Shown here: positions 26,204 to 35,672 of the stretch, piece by piece
Layout: the number at the start of each line of letters is the position of its first letter
Numbering within the stretch: the stretch's first letter is position 1
IMG/VR virus record: IMGVR_UViG_3300044982_000128
Coordinates: 1-64,000 of that record
Reading direction: 5' to 3' (one strand)
Length of the DNA: 64,000 nucleotides
From: a virus
Notes under the pieces: model-generated
Told to the model about the DNA's origin: nothing
Databases searched by the model: none
Seen by the model: only the letters and a program-made list of their open reading frames with translations
Made by a program: the position numbers and the translations under genes

Positions 26204-27285
26204 GAAAGAACCTCTGCGAGAATACGGTTGTTGGCTATGGCGATGTACTCGTTAGCGTAATCCAAATCTATGCCGATAAAGCTGAAACCTTCTCTCAAAG
26301 CCGCTACGCCTGTGCTTCCGCTGCCGCAAAACGGATCAAGGACCACTCCGCCGGGAGGAGTCACAAGTCGGCACAGATACTGCATCAAGGCCAAGGGCTT
26401 TACAGTCGGATGGGTGTTGCCGGGACCGCGCTCGGATTTGCTGGCTTTAGCGCAATAGAAAAATCGAGCTGCGGAGCCTTGATCCAGACGACGCGCGCCC
26501 GGCTTCATTTTGAAACCGACCAAACCTTCGTTGTCAGAATCTCGAGATGCTTCTTGCGAGCCTCGTTTCATTGCGCCGTAGCAGTTTTGTGTTTTGCGCT
26601 GTTCTGCATTGGTCGAAGCGTCGGCTATTTGGCCGGGAGCAGAAGGGAAAGCGGAAAGAACTTCATCGCTGCCGTCATGAATCAAATTGGCAGGCCAACG
26701 GCCATCCTGTGTTTGACCGTTGTACTCAATCCCGCCTTCTTCTGGACGCCAATTGCCGCCTGTTTTATTCAAAGTAGCTCCGGGTTTTAGCCTCGTCACG
26801 GTGTATGCGTAGCCTTTTGCATCGTTAGCATGGACACGGCACCCATCGATATTGATCGCTCCGGTTCCCCACTTCAGAACGTTCGATGCAACTGTTTCTT
26901 CCAGCGGCTTCCTCGCGACAACAATAGGTTCGTGCGCCGGTTTGAGAGCGGTTCCCCACCCTTCTCGATCCCCATCCAAGTTATGTGATTTCGGAAAACC
27001 GCTTCCGTATAGCCACATAATCTGATCGCGAATTTCAAACCCCGCGTCCTCAATTGCGCAACAAATTCGATGGTAAGTTCGCGATCCACCAAACGCGAGT
27101 AAATAGCCTCCGGGTTTGAGAACACGAAGGCATTCGCTCCATATTAGGACGGAGTGCGCGCTTCCGTTCTGGTCCCATGCTTTACCCATAAACCCGATTT
27201 CATACGGAGGATCGGTGACAATGGAATCAACAGAGTTCTCATCCCGTTCCTGCAGCCTCACCAGCGCATCGCCTTTTAAGATCAT
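26200..27285 (-). CDS. DNA methyltransferase (N4-cytosine/N6-adenine, beta class)
   Basis: A 361-residue enzyme. The catalytic motif IV is VTDPPYE (near residues 23-29) and the SAM-binding motif I comes last, as LDPFCGSGSTG (near 314-324), which is the beta-type motif order. The start at 27285 overlaps the upstream stop (ATGA); an in-frame ATG at 27294 is possible. No restriction gene is adjacent, so it probably protects phage DNA or alters regulation. The recognition sequence cannot be read from the protein. Confidence 0.9.
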   Translation of the reverse strand: MILKGDALVRLQERDENSVDSIVTDPPYEIGFMGKAWDQNGSAHSVLIWSECLRVLKPGGYLLAFGGSRTYHRICCAIEDAGFEIRDQIMWLYGSGFPKSHNLDGDREGWGTALKPAHEPIVVARKPLEETVASNVLKWGTGAINIDGCRVHANDAKGYAYTVTRLKPGATLNKTGGNWRPEEGGIEYNGQTQDGRWPANLIHDGSDEVLSAFPSAPGQIADASTNAEQRKTQNCYGAMKRGSQEASRDSDNEGLVGFKMKPGARRLDQGSAARFFYCAKASKSERGPGNTHPTVKPLALMQYLCRLVTPPGGVVLDPFCGSGSTGVAALREGFSFIGIDLDYANEYIAIANNRILAEVLS

Positions 27286-29447
27286 TCCGGCCATGGCGTG
27301 GACCCCCCGATGTAAGTATCGAATTCCTGCCGCAAGTCCTCAAGCGGCGCTTTGAAATACGCATAGCTCGTGTCCCCGTCCGCCAGACGAGTGCCGAGTT
27401 TTTTCTTCTCGAAGCCGGGAGCCATTTGACGGAGAATCTTTCCGAAGTTCACATCATTGGGCAGGCGGCCCTTGATGTTGCGGTTTCCGACCCAGCGCCG
27501 TAAGGCATCTCTCAATCGATTGCTTGGGATCGTATCCGGCCATTCTCCTCCCCAGTCTCCCCCTGCAATCGTGCCGGCCGAGAGGGTGTCGTACCACCAT
27601 TGCTGGACAGGTTCCAAGGACGAAATCTTCTGCGAAACGAGTCCGGCCGTATTCGGAGCCTGATTGACATCCTGCGTAATCTTGTAATCCATGAGGTAGC
27701 GAAGCAGATGGGCTGCACCTCCCTGTTCGTCGAGGCCCACGCGCATCTCCGTGAAGTACTGCCTGTCCTGCCTGCGGCCTTCTCCCACCTCGAACACAGC
27801 CCAGCGGCGCTCGTCTTCGCTGGCGGGAACCAGCCATTCCTCGTTGCCGATCACGACTACGCGCGTCAGGTTCCGGACGGTATAGGATTCCTTACCCTTG
27901 GGCTCGATTACGTGCTTCGCGCCTGTGACCAGATCCTTGACCACGCCCTCGCACTCTTTGTCCCCGGACCAGAAAGCTTCGTCCAGAATGAACAGCAAAG
28001 AGTATTGAAGGTGAGCTGTGAAATTGCTCACGAGGTACCGGCGCCGGGCCGTGGTCATGGCGTGGCCGCCGAGCAGTTTGCTGACGCGCTCGACCAGCGC
28101 ATTCTTGCCTACGCCCTTCCCGCCGCGGAAGACAATCGCCACCAGGGGCTTCTCGTATGGCTTCTGAATCAGATGCGCGAACCAGCAGGTCAGCCAGTCC
28201 GCCAGGTTCTTGTCCTTGTTGCAGATGTTCTCGAACAGATGTTCTTTCCAGCGCTCGACCATCGGGTGATCGGGAGAGTCGGCGGGCTGGACAGAGAATC
28301 CGTGCCACATGTTGTACCATTTTTTGTCCACAGTGAGCCCCGGTTCGAACACTACCCCGTCATAGCTTCTGCGTCCTAACCATTCCATCCACAGTTGTGC
28401 CACGGCCTTGCTTTTGTCCCCGATCTGCAATTTGTTCGCAGCGTTCATGTCGAAGAAGGACTGCTTGTTCATCATGTGAAAGACATACGCTCCGTCGGGG
28501 CTCGTAGTCTCCCACAAAATGTTTCCGGTTCCTCCGGAGAAGACAAAAGCAAAACGCTCGTTGAACTTTCCAAATGGATGATCTTTCGGTGGTTCTGGAA
28601 CAGGTTCAGGGATCGGCGGGAAGATCGCCTCGGGAGCTGCAACACCGCTAATCTCTCTTCCATACTTGAACGCATTGCGGACCTTAGCTTCAAGTTCTTC
28701 TTGAGACCAAGGGGGCAGGCAGCGCTCGTTCCAGGAAGCGAGCAACGTGAGCGCTTGATCGGCGTCACAACCTAGGTCTTTCAAATGTAGAGCGACTTTG
28801 TAGGTCGCGTCATCACCCCCCTGACCTTCGATGGCAATCGGTGCGGTAGAGAGCCAACTTGCAGCTCTCTTAACAGCTCGATTAGGGTCAATATTAGGAA
28901 GAGCTTTAACTGAAATCTCATTACGACTACAGGCTTGACCGAGGCGCTGCACAAGCCACTCTGGAGCCTCCGCAATGTTCTTCGTGCTCGTTATTTCATA
29001 TTCTTTGCCATCGATTATCGAACTTGGCCCAAGTACGTAACCGCCCAACGATCTTGTGTCGAGCCCCGAACCGAGGGTGTCTACTCCTTGTCTTAATGCC
29101 TTAAGAACATGGTAGAAGACGTGCTTCCCACCACTTGGTGTTCGCGTTTCAAAAGTTGGTGGGAAAGTAAACCCATCCATCTCCAATTGGAGAAGACTGA
29201 GGTCGCCTCTTTTACCACGTTTAACATCCACATCCACGACAAGCAAAGCGCCGTCCGCGCCAAAGCGACTTGTACTTATGCCTACGTTTTTAGATTGACC
29301 GTTCCACCAGATCTTAATCTGCTCTGGGTCCGTGGTGGCTTTATTCGGAAAATCTTTAATAGCTGGCAATTTAGTTCCGACTCCGCATGGGAAAACGAAG
29401 AAGCCGCTGTTAGCCAAGCGCAACGCGAATTCGGCTTGTTTCGTCAT
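27282..29447 (-). CDS. Bifunctional primase-polymerase / SF3-type helicase
   Basis: A 721-residue replication protein. The N-terminal prim-pol domain (about 1-170) has LLVVDVDVKRG with the catalytic acids and a TRTPSGGKHVFYHV strand. The C-terminal helicase has Walker A GGKGVGKN (near 441-448) and Walker B LLFILDEAF (near 484), followed by NEEWLVPASEDERRW, as in virulence-associated-E/DUF5906 helicases. It would prime and unwind at the phage fork with the family A polymerase encoded upstream. ATGA overlaps at both ends place it in the replication operon. Confidence 0.9.
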   Translation of the reverse strand: MTKQAEFALRLANSGFFVFPCGVGTKLPAIKDFPNKATTDPEQIKIWWNGQSKNVGISTSRFGADGALLVVDVDVKRGKRGDLSLLQLEMDGFTFPPTFETRTPSGGKHVFYHVLKALRQGVDTLGSGLDTRSLGGYVLGPSSIIDGKEYEITSTKNIAEAPEWLVQRLGQACSRNEISVKALPNIDPNRAVKRAASWLSTAPIAIEGQGGDDATYKVALHLKDLGCDADQALTLLASWNERCLPPWSQEELEAKVRNAFKYGREISGVAAPEAIFPPIPEPVPEPPKDHPFGKFNERFAFVFSGGTGNILWETTSPDGAYVFHMMNKQSFFDMNAANKLQIGDKSKAVAQLWMEWLGRRSYDGVVFEPGLTVDKKWYNMWHGFSVQPADSPDHPMVERWKEHLFENICNKDKNLADWLTCWFAHLIQKPYEKPLVAIVFRGGKGVGKNALVERVSKLLGGHAMTTARRRYLVSNFTAHLQYSLLFILDEAFWSGDKECEGVVKDLVTGAKHVIEPKGKESYTVRNLTRVVVIGNEEWLVPASEDERRWAVFEVGEGRRQDRQYFTEMRVGLDEQGGAAHLLRYLMDYKITQDVNQAPNTAGLVSQKISSLEPVQQWWYDTLSAGTIAGGDWGGEWPDTIPSNRLRDALRRWVGNRNIKGRLPNDVNFGKILRQMAPGFEKKKLGTRLADGDTSYAYFKAPLEDLRQEFDTYIGGSTPWPE

Positions 29448-30262
29448 GACATCATCCCAAAGTAAAGCGCGACCTTCAGCAATTCTTCAGGAGAGGCGTT
29501 TGTTTTTATCCTATTAGCTCTCCAGGAAATGATTTCGACATTACCTTTCACATAGCCTAGCTCCGGAATACGCCTATCGAGAGATGCGCTGTTTGGAGCC
29601 AATTTTCCGTCTTTAAATTCGTAGTCAAGAACCGTTCCAAAAACCGGGCATAAAACCGGTAATTGAATATCCTCTAGAGAAAGGTTACAAGGTATGCCTC
29701 TTTGCTTTGCCCTGCCGTAAACACGCTTTAGTATTTTCGTGGCTCGACCTTTCGGTGTTTTAGACCACAAGCGAAGCCAAGCGCGATTTCCATCGTTGGA
29801 AATCTGCTTGTGGGTTTGGTAATACTGTCTATCTTTACGTGCCAAGCATATCTTGCACTGTGATCTAAAGCCGCCGGCCTGCTGCTTTCTTACACAAAAT
29901 TCAGTTAGGGATTTCGTCGTCCCGCACTTGGTACACGTTTTTTCTTGCATACCAGGTAATAACGCCGTTTTGTCACGTCTTTTTTTCCTACAAGATCGGC
30001 ATTGCGATCCGGCGTCGATTTTACGGCTCTCGTTTGTGTAAAATTCAAACACTGGTTTTGTTTCTCTACACATAGGGCAGAGTACAGCCCCATGTACCGC
30101 TGGAGACTTTCCTAAAGCTTTATTTTCACGACGCCACTTTGCACACCAATTCATACATTCCTTACAACGAGATTGCACAGCACCGTTGGCAGTTTTATAA
30201 AATTCCCCTAAAGGCTTTATTTCTGCGCAGCGCGAGCATCGTTTTGCTTGAGTCTCCGTCAT
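29444..30262 (-). CDS. HNH-type homing endonuclease with tandem zinc ribbons
   Basis: A 272-residue protein. Three CxxC...CxxC units in the first 145 residues (CSRCAEIKPL, CPMCRETKPV, CTKCGTTKSL) are tandem DNA-binding zinc ribbons. The C-terminus has SLDRRIPELGYVKGNVEIIS and WRANRIK, the core of a phage HNH family (SLDR...GYV.GNV...N..K). It sits between a small operon gene and the primase with four-base overlaps on both sides, so it disrupts nothing. Probably a homing or recombination nuclease. Confidence 0.8.
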   Translation of the reverse strand: MTETQAKRCSRCAEIKPLGEFYKTANGAVQSRCKECMNWCAKWRRENKALGKSPAVHGAVLCPMCRETKPVFEFYTNESRKIDAGSQCRSCRKKRRDKTALLPGMQEKTCTKCGTTKSLTEFCVRKQQAGGFRSQCKICLARKDRQYYQTHKQISNDGNRAWLRLWSKTPKGRATKILKRVYGRAKQRGIPCNLSLEDIQLPVLCPVFGTVLDYEFKDGKLAPNSASLDRRIPELGYVKGNVEIISWRANRIKTNASPEELLKVALYFGMMS

Positions 30263-30588
30263 CTTTCTTTCCAGGGCTGGCCCGGTGATTCGTGCGCGGC
30301 CTGCGCTCTGAAGTGCGCTTTCTCGTGGGATGAAAACAGGTACTCGATCACTGCGTAATTCGCAGCATCGAGGCAGTTTTCAGTGTTGCCGGACTCTTTG
30401 TACATCGCCATGCGCTTCTTCACACCCTCTGCGGCATTCGCGCTGTCTGGGAACTTGTCGCTCATGTTCCCGTACTTGAAATGGCTCATGGCCATGCGAT
30501 TCACCATCAGTTGCAAGGCGTCGAGATAGTCCTTGAGTTCAGACTCTTCGTCGATCACCTGGTCCGGAATGTCGATGGTGAATTTCAC
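30259..30588 (-). CDS. Unknown replication-operon protein
   Basis: A 109-residue helical protein from a GTG overlapping the upstream TGA. KFTIDIPDQVIDEESELKDY opens it and NTENCLDAANYAVIEYLFS follows. The second motif resembles the DAANY/ALLA element of small phage proteins that accompany dNTP metabolism genes; no firm family. Confidence 0.65.
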   Translation of the reverse strand: MKFTIDIPDQVIDEESELKDYLDALQLMVNRMAMSHFKYGNMSDKFPDSANAAEGVKKRMAMYKESGNTENCLDAANYAVIEYLFSSHEKAHFRAQAAHESPGQPWKER

Positions 30589-30746
30589 GCGAACGGGCCT
30601 TTCTTCGGGTCCGGTTTGATCTTCTCCCCGCACTTGCTGCACCGGACTTCGCGCTCTTCGAAGTCAAACAGAATGCGCTCGCCCTCGTCGATGTTACGGG
30701 TGCAGGAGACGCATTCGGATTTGTATTTGGCGGTTATCCAGTTCAC
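30585..30746 (-). CDS. Zinc-ribbon protein
   Basis: A 53-residue protein with CVSCTRNI and CSKCGEKI. GTG start overlapping the previous stop. A minimal zinc ribbon between replication genes; role unknown. Confidence 0.65.
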   Translation of the reverse strand: MNWITAKYKSECVSCTRNIDEGERILFDFEEREVRCSKCGEKIKPDPKKGPFA

Positions 30747-31003
30747 GTGGCCCTCTCTTTCTCGATCTTCGCCTTCGTCACCTGATATTGCTCTTTGTTC
30801 CAAATGAGCAGACACAAATGAAGCTCGTTGTTCATAACCGCGCCGATCACATTGCCTGCAACGCCGATGGTAATGTCAGTATCCTTGCCTTTGTGGACTG
30901 CGTTCATGTGGCGCAGGTTTTCTGAAGTTGCAAGACGAATATCGAGGTTGTCATCGCACATCCGTTTCAATACATCAAAAGAACTGATCTTGGTTTCACT
31001 CAT
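30743..31003 (-). CDS. Unknown small replication-operon protein
   Basis: An 86-residue protein; ATG overlapping the polymerase stop (ATGA). GKDTDITIGVAGNVIGAVM suggests a compact alpha/beta domain. No motif with a known function. Confidence 0.65.
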   Translation of the reverse strand: MSETKISSFDVLKRMCDDNLDIRLATSENLRHMNAVHKGKDTDITIGVAGNVIGAVMNNELHLCLLIWNKEQYQVTKAKIEKERAT

Positions 31004-33039
31004 CCTTTTCTGTACCTCTTCGCGTGGAACCCTTCCGCAGCCAATGGCAGTCCCTTTGCCCACAGCGGCGTCGTTGACATGATTTCTTCCATCCGCTGTA
31101 AAGCCCACTCGGCGCGATCCTGCCGGACTTCTGCTACGGCTTCGTCGTGAACGTGCATGACTATCTCTATTCCCTCGGCTTCAATGAAACGCATCGCGTC
31201 GGCCAGCAGATCACGCGCGATCGCTTGCGTCATGTTCTCAGCCAGCGAGCCGCCGTAGGTTGAGACCCTTTGCCAACGGCCCTTGCTGTTCGGGTCAGGC
31301 AGTGTCTTTGCTTTCTTTTTCTGAGTCTGATCCACGACCGTCATGAAGGTCAATTGTTCTTTTTCCTCGCCCCACGGAGTCGTAACCATTCTCAGCTCAG
31401 GGTAGGGGTAGCACAGGGCACGGCCGCTGGGCAGCAGAGCCCACAGGAAGGAACCCGACTTGCGGAACTTCACCTGACGACCGCCAGCGCCGGCGTAATG
31501 GACGCCGCCAGTCTTCATGGCGCAGGCTGTTGCCTCTTCTAATTCCCACCAATACCGCACAATTTTTTGATTTGCTGCGCGCCAGGCCAATTTGATGTTT
31601 TCGGCTTCTTCGTCGGTAATTTCGACGCTATATGTGCGGGCCATAGCCTGAAAACCGCCGACGCCGGAGCCAAATCCGAGGGCGAGAACCGCGACCTTCC
31701 CGCTCTGTCTCTGGGCTTTGGTGACCTCTTCCAAAGGCACATGGTAGATGGTAGACGCAGCGTGCTCGTAGATGAGCCCGTGAGTCCTGAATACTTCCAG
31801 CACGCTCTCCTGTCCAGCCAGCCACGGTAGTACACGAGCCTCGACAGCGGAGAAGTCGCAGGCGACCAATTCATTTCCTTCGCCTGCAATCAGCATCCCG
31901 CGAAGACAATCCGAAATCGCCGCCATGGCCGGTCCATAGAACAGGTCGAGTCTTTCCTTATCGCCCAGCATCGAGAACATGGCCTCGATGTCCTCGAAGG
32001 TGATTCCCGGTCTGCCTCTAAAAAAATTCTGGGGTTGGACTCCGCGGCCTCCCCATCGGCCTGTGGACGCGGCGTGGTACTGGTGCATGTTCCTTAACCG
32101 GCCGTCCGCAGACGCCTTCTCCCGCATGGTGACCAGTTTCGCCGTACTGCTCTTGGCGGCCTCCTGGCGAAGTTCGAGAGCGCGGCGCACGTTTGGAGGC
32201 ATCGGAGTCACCCACGGCGGAAGCTCGTCATCCGCAGTCTCAGCGAGCGCCTCGATCACATCCGCCTTGGCCAGGCCGTCCATCTGAACGCCTTGCGCAG
32301 CGATCCACTTGCCGAGTACCTGGACTTCGTTACAAGACCCGACCACGCCGCCTGTGACCCGCAGCATCTCTGCGTTCAGCCGCTTTTGCTCGGACTGGAT
32401 AATCGCGATCGCCTTATCGGCGCTGGCGAGGTCGCACATAACACCGCGGTTGTTGATCTTGTAGTCGAGTTCCCACAAGGCGCATTCGGACGGGGACAAT
32501 TCCATCAGACGCTCAAGGCAGGAAAGCTCCGTCCTCACGTCCTGCTGGTTGTACTCGTAGACCCTCATGAACTTGTCGAGGCTCTCGACATCGCGGCGCC
32601 ACATTGTCCCGTCTTTCTTGGGTTTGCTTAGTTGCAACATGATCCTGTGGCCTTCAGCGTCCTTGCGCTGGTCGACGCCCAGGGCAGGCGCAGCGTCCTC
32701 CAGAGCGCCCGGCAGGGCCATGGCGTAGGCGCGCACCATGGAGCAGCGGACCTGAGAGATGGGAAGAGGCTTCCAGCCGTATTTGTGCACTGCGCAGAGG
32801 TTCCAAAGAGCCAACTCGAAAGCTGCGTTCCAAGCGGTCAAGATCCCACCGAGAGCGAGGTGCTCTGTTATCTCTTCGGGAAATCGTTCACCCTCTACCC
32901 AAGTCTTCACGTGTTCTGGATCGGGGCCGTAAGAAAAGCAGTGTATACCTGTAGATTTATGCGTCGCGTAGTTATGCAATCCCGCTTTCTTCAGGTCCAC
33001 TTCGGAATATGTTTCCTTGTCAAAACCCATCGATCGCAT
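31000..33039 (-). CDS. Family A DNA polymerase
   Basis: A 679-residue polymerase. The N-terminal 3-prime to 5-prime exonuclease region starts with FDKETYSEVDL and has NQQDV later. Motif A is ACDFSAVEARV (near 394), motif B RQSGKVAVLALGFGSG (near 442), motif C VMHVHDEAV (near 627). It is the phage replicative polymerase of the compact type found with DUF2800/DUF2815 genes. The ATG at 33039 is chosen with AAGG upstream; a TTG at 33057 and an ATG at 33030 are possible. A terminator separates it from the upstream gene. Confidence 0.95.
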   Translation of the reverse strand: MRSMGFDKETYSEVDLKKAGLHNYATHKSTGIHCFSYGPDPEHVKTWVEGERFPEEITEHLALGGILTAWNAAFELALWNLCAVHKYGWKPLPISQVRCSMVRAYAMALPGALEDAAPALGVDQRKDAEGHRIMLQLSKPKKDGTMWRRDVESLDKFMRVYEYNQQDVRTELSCLERLMELSPSECALWELDYKINNRGVMCDLASADKAIAIIQSEQKRLNAEMLRVTGGVVGSCNEVQVLGKWIAAQGVQMDGLAKADVIEALAETADDELPPWVTPMPPNVRRALELRQEAAKSSTAKLVTMREKASADGRLRNMHQYHAASTGRWGGRGVQPQNFFRGRPGITFEDIEAMFSMLGDKERLDLFYGPAMAAISDCLRGMLIAGEGNELVACDFSAVEARVLPWLAGQESVLEVFRTHGLIYEHAASTIYHVPLEEVTKAQRQSGKVAVLALGFGSGVGGFQAMARTYSVEITDEEAENIKLAWRAANQKIVRYWWELEEATACAMKTGGVHYAGAGGRQVKFRKSGSFLWALLPSGRALCYPYPELRMVTTPWGEEKEQLTFMTVVDQTQKKKAKTLPDPNSKGRWQRVSTYGGSLAENMTQAIARDLLADAMRFIEAEGIEIVMHVHDEAVAEVRQDRAEWALQRMEEIMSTTPLWAKGLPLAAEGFHAKRYRKG

Positions 33040-33054
33040 GGAAATGGCCTTACT

Positions 33055-33088
33055 CAAAACAAAAAAGTGGGGAGGCTCACACCTCCCC
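33055..33088 (-). terminator. Rho-independent terminator before the polymerase gene
   Basis: On the minus strand, GGGGAGG (33088-33082 region), a six-base loop, CCTCCCC (33075-33069) and a T tract (33066-33061 and beyond). It lies directly after the DUF2815 gene and upstream of the polymerase gene, so it may lower polymerase expression relative to the upstream genes. Confidence 0.8.
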
Positions 33089-33104
33089 CTAACCCAACCA
33101 CAAA

Positions 33105-33680
33105 TTAGCCGAAGATCGAAGTTGCGGTCTTCCCGTTCGCAGCCCCGGCGGGCACATCGACCGGCTCGAACGCCTTGCTGGCGGGAATGCGGCCGTTGCC
33201 GAGGGGATCATCGTCGCGCAGCTTCTGCACGTTCTGCAGGCCGAAGCTGACGCCCTTGTTGCCGGCGGTGTCGTATGCGAAGGCACGCACCTGGCAGCGG
33301 TACCATGCGCCTGAGTAGACGTCCGCGTCGTCGATGATGTCCTGCAGCTTGTTGTCGACAATACCGGGACGGCGGTCCTCGTTCGCAGAGAAGGACATGA
33401 TCACCCAATCATCACCGATGCCGACGATAGGGGCTTCAAGTTCCTCGTTGATGCGGAACGGAGAGCGCAGGGTTTTGGGGATCTTGTCGCCGAACTTCTC
33501 AGTGGCGGCTGCCTGAGCTTCCTTCTTGAGCGCGCTCAGATCCGCCTTGGGCGGAAATGCAGCGCGGATCGAGAACTTCGGCTTGCTGGTAGAACCATCC
33601 GCGTTTTTCATTGCGGTGGCGCGGAAGACACTGATGAAAGCGGCTCGGAACTCAGGCGTGATCAAATTTTCGCTTGGCAT
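33105..33680 (-). CDS. Single-stranded DNA-binding protein (DUF2815 / Enc34-type)
   Basis: A 191-residue protein matching the DUF2815 pattern: TPEFRAAFISVFRA at the start, KPKFSIRAAFPP, later YSGAWYRCQVRAFAYD, and a short acidic-hydrophobic C-terminus (TATSIFG). The family is an OB-fold ssDNA-binding protein, known from phage Enc34. GGAGCAACAC precedes the ATG. It lies next to the DUF2800 nuclease and the polymerase, as is usual. Confidence 0.85.
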   Translation of the reverse strand: MPSENLITPEFRAAFISVFRATAMKNADGSTSKPKFSIRAAFPPKADLSALKKEAQAAATEKFGDKIPKTLRSPFRINEELEAPIVGIGDDWVIMSFSANEDRRPGIVDNKLQDIIDDADVYSGAWYRCQVRAFAYDTAGNKGVSFGLQNVQKLRDDDPLGNGRIPASKAFEPVDVPAGAANGKTATSIFG

Positions 33681-33760
33681 GTGTTGCTCCTTTGTGTTTG
33701 TCGGTTGAGGGTTGTGGTTGTCGATGGGCTTAGGAGCGCGATGCTCAGGGCCTTACGAAA

Positions 33761-34027
33761 TTAGTCTTTGAGGTATTGAGTAACCGGAGTGGATTCCAAG
33801 ACTTCGATAATCTGAACTCGGTCGCAGGAGATCCGAATCTCCATATGTGGATGGAACCTCTCTGGGTGAGCATTCAGAAACTCGACCACCAGGTTGGCTT
33901 TCTCAAGAAGCATTCTCATTGTTTCGCTTGAAGTCATTCCAGTATCCTCTTTCTGCGTGGCGCTGATGCCCAACAGCACATATGCTTCTTCCAAAGCCCA
34001 AAAAATATGTGCACGCTTACTGCCCAT
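33761..34027 (-). CDS. Unknown small protein
   Basis: An 88-residue helical protein. The ATG at 34027 is chosen with GAGG upstream and follows the membrane micro-gene by eight bases; an internal ATG at 33940 also has a good Shine-Dalgarno (AGAGG). No family recognised. Confidence 0.55.
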   Translation of the reverse strand: MGSKRAHIFWALEEAYVLLGISATQKEDTGMTSSETMRMLLEKANLVVEFLNAHPERFHPHMEIRISCDRVQIIEVLESTPVTQYLKD

Positions 34028-34035
34028 CCGGCTGA

Positions 34036-34113
34036 TTACCTCAGTTTTCTTTCTAACAGTGAAGCGATGTAGAGAACGCCCGCGCAAATGAAACCTAGAG
34101 CAAAGTAAATCAT
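34036..34113 (-). CDS. Micro membrane protein (25 aa)
   Basis: MIYFALGFICAGVLYIASLL forms one transmembrane helix, followed by ERKLR. AAGGGG lies eight bases before the ATG. Between two replication-operon genes; function unknown. Confidence 0.55.
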   Translation of the reverse strand: MIYFALGFICAGVLYIASLLERKLR

Positions 34114-34126
34114 TCGAGTACCCCTT

Positions 34127-34447
34127 CTACGAATCTGTCAAACGCAGAGAGACAACTTCAATCTCTATGGTCTTGCGTTCAGGAACGTCTTTGATTTCGG
34201 TCCAACGTTCCTCGCCCGTATCCATAGAGTCCCAGGAAGTTGGGTATGAAACTTTGTTCACATGCACCCCGCGACGCCATTGGATGAGCGCGTTCTGAGC
34301 CGATTTCTGCGATGGAAAAAGTCGTACTGGCTTATCCTGAGTCGGCTCTTCCGGTTCATCCATCGAATAACCGCGCCGCTGATTGGGACGGCGAAGAAAG
34401 AACTTTTCAGTTCCTTTCACACGGAGCCCGAAGTACACCATGTTCAT
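34127..34447 (-). CDS. Unknown protein
   Basis: A 106-residue protein; ATG overlapping the DUF2800 gene stop (ATGA). Basic N-terminal part, acidic middle (MDEPEEPTQDKPV), C-terminal strands (KTIEIEVVSLRLTDS). No motif recognised. Confidence 0.6.
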   Translation of the reverse strand: MNMVYFGLRVKGTEKFFLRRPNQRRGYSMDEPEEPTQDKPVRLFPSQKSAQNALIQWRRGVHVNKVSYPTSWDSMDTGEERWTEIKDVPERKTIEIEVVSLRLTDS

Positions 34448-35670
34448 TCGAGTATCCCCGCTAAAGTCGTCTCTGCGAATGCCGCCTTTGCATCGATCCT
34501 CACCGGATCGCGCTTGTCTGAAACATGCACCAGGGTGTGGCCGCTGGATTTCTTCTCCACGAATGGCTCGAGCACAGCGGCGCGTTCTTTGGCGTTCTTA
34601 CCCGGTGCCATCTTCTCAGCATCGCCAATGCCGATCAGCGTGGGCTGCTCCCAAATTTCGAACGGACTGCAACCCAAAGCCTTCACCAACTGAGGCGAGA
34701 TGTCGGCCCTTGAAGTCTCCTCTTTCCACTTGCGGATAGCCTGTTTGTCCACCAGCTTGTAGTCAGGGATCTCGATGCCCTTCTCTGCTTCGCCGTAAGC
34801 GAACTCACGGGTGTTCTTGATCCATGCCTCCAAGATCGGCATGAAGTCGAGAGCACGAGCGAGAGCGAGCGGGTCGTAGGCTGGCTTGGTCAGAGCTTTG
34901 TCAGGAGAGAGGACTGTAGGTTCTGAAAATACCTGCTTGGCCAAAGCCTGCGCCCTGTTTTTGATCGCAGGACACTTGGGGGATGCGGCGCACCAGCGGC
35001 AGCCTTTTTCGGAAGGTTTGAGAAAGTTGTCTTCCCAGCCTTTCGAACCTTTGGCCGTTTCAGCCAGTTCGGCTCTGCCCACTGCATCCAGCACATCTGC
35101 ATGCAGGTCCAGAAGATCCGCGACGTCGAAGTCCACGCTGCGAATGAATCCGTCCGGGTGGTCGTAGCGCGGCTGTACTATCCCAATGTTGATCGTGCGC
35201 GCCGGCAGCTTCATCGTGAGCAGCGTCGCCAAGGCATAGATGCGGAGCTGGACGTTGCGTTCCACGTTGACGACTACGCCGGCGCCGTACTTCAGATCGC
35301 GCACGTAGAGAGTATGCGAATCCGGATGCCAGGTGATGAAGTCAGCAGTGCCGTAGACGTCCGTGTTGACCGCGACCTGTTTTTCAACGTAGACCTTCGG
35401 ACCTTTGACCCGGATGCATTCTTCCACGTAGGTTTTTACGTGCTTGTGAATCTCAGTTTCTTCACCGGGGGAGGGTGTTGGGGTCGCACCATGTTGCGCA
35501 AAGTGAAGCAGCAGCCACTTCTGCGCGTAGGCGTGGGCTCGCGTACCCTCGTCGGCGTACTCGGACTCGGACTCAGGCATGCCTTCGGAGAGCACAACAG
35601 AGCCGGGGCAGGTCATCCAGCGGTCCGCTCCCGATGGGGGTAGCTTGGAATGGAGAGAGGGACTACCCAT
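34444..35670 (-). CDS. PD-(D/E)XK nuclease, DUF2800 (Cas4/RecB-like)
   Basis: A 408-residue nuclease. It starts with SKLPPSGADRWMTCPGS, the DUF2800 entry motif. Catalytic residues are the Asp of YGTADFI (near 106) and RDLKYG (near 121-126). GCRWCAASPKC (near 222-232) supplies cysteines like the iron-sulfur site of Cas4/AddB nucleases. Such proteins act in phage recombination with the adjacent DUF2815 protein. The ATG overlaps the stop of the small membrane gene upstream. Confidence 0.88.
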   Translation of the reverse strand: MGSPSLHSKLPPSGADRWMTCPGSVVLSEGMPESESEYADEGTRAHAYAQKWLLLHFAQHGATPTPSPGEETEIHKHVKTYVEECIRVKGPKVYVEKQVAVNTDVYGTADFITWHPDSHTLYVRDLKYGAGVVVNVERNVQLRIYALATLLTMKLPARTINIGIVQPRYDHPDGFIRSVDFDVADLLDLHADVLDAVGRAELAETAKGSKGWEDNFLKPSEKGCRWCAASPKCPAIKNRAQALAKQVFSEPTVLSPDKALTKPAYDPLALARALDFMPILEAWIKNTREFAYGEAEKGIEIPDYKLVDKQAIRKWKEETSRADISPQLVKALGCSPFEIWEQPTLIGIGDAEKMAPGKNAKERAAVLEPFVEKKSSGHTLVHVSDKRDPVRIDAKAAFAETTLAGILE

Positions 35671-35672
35671 TG
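35663..35672. repeat. Junction direct repeat B1
   Basis: CTACCCATTG, also at 35805-35814. The two copies form the stop/start overlaps at either end of the 49-residue membrane gene (minus-strand AATGGGTAG). Confidence 0.75.
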
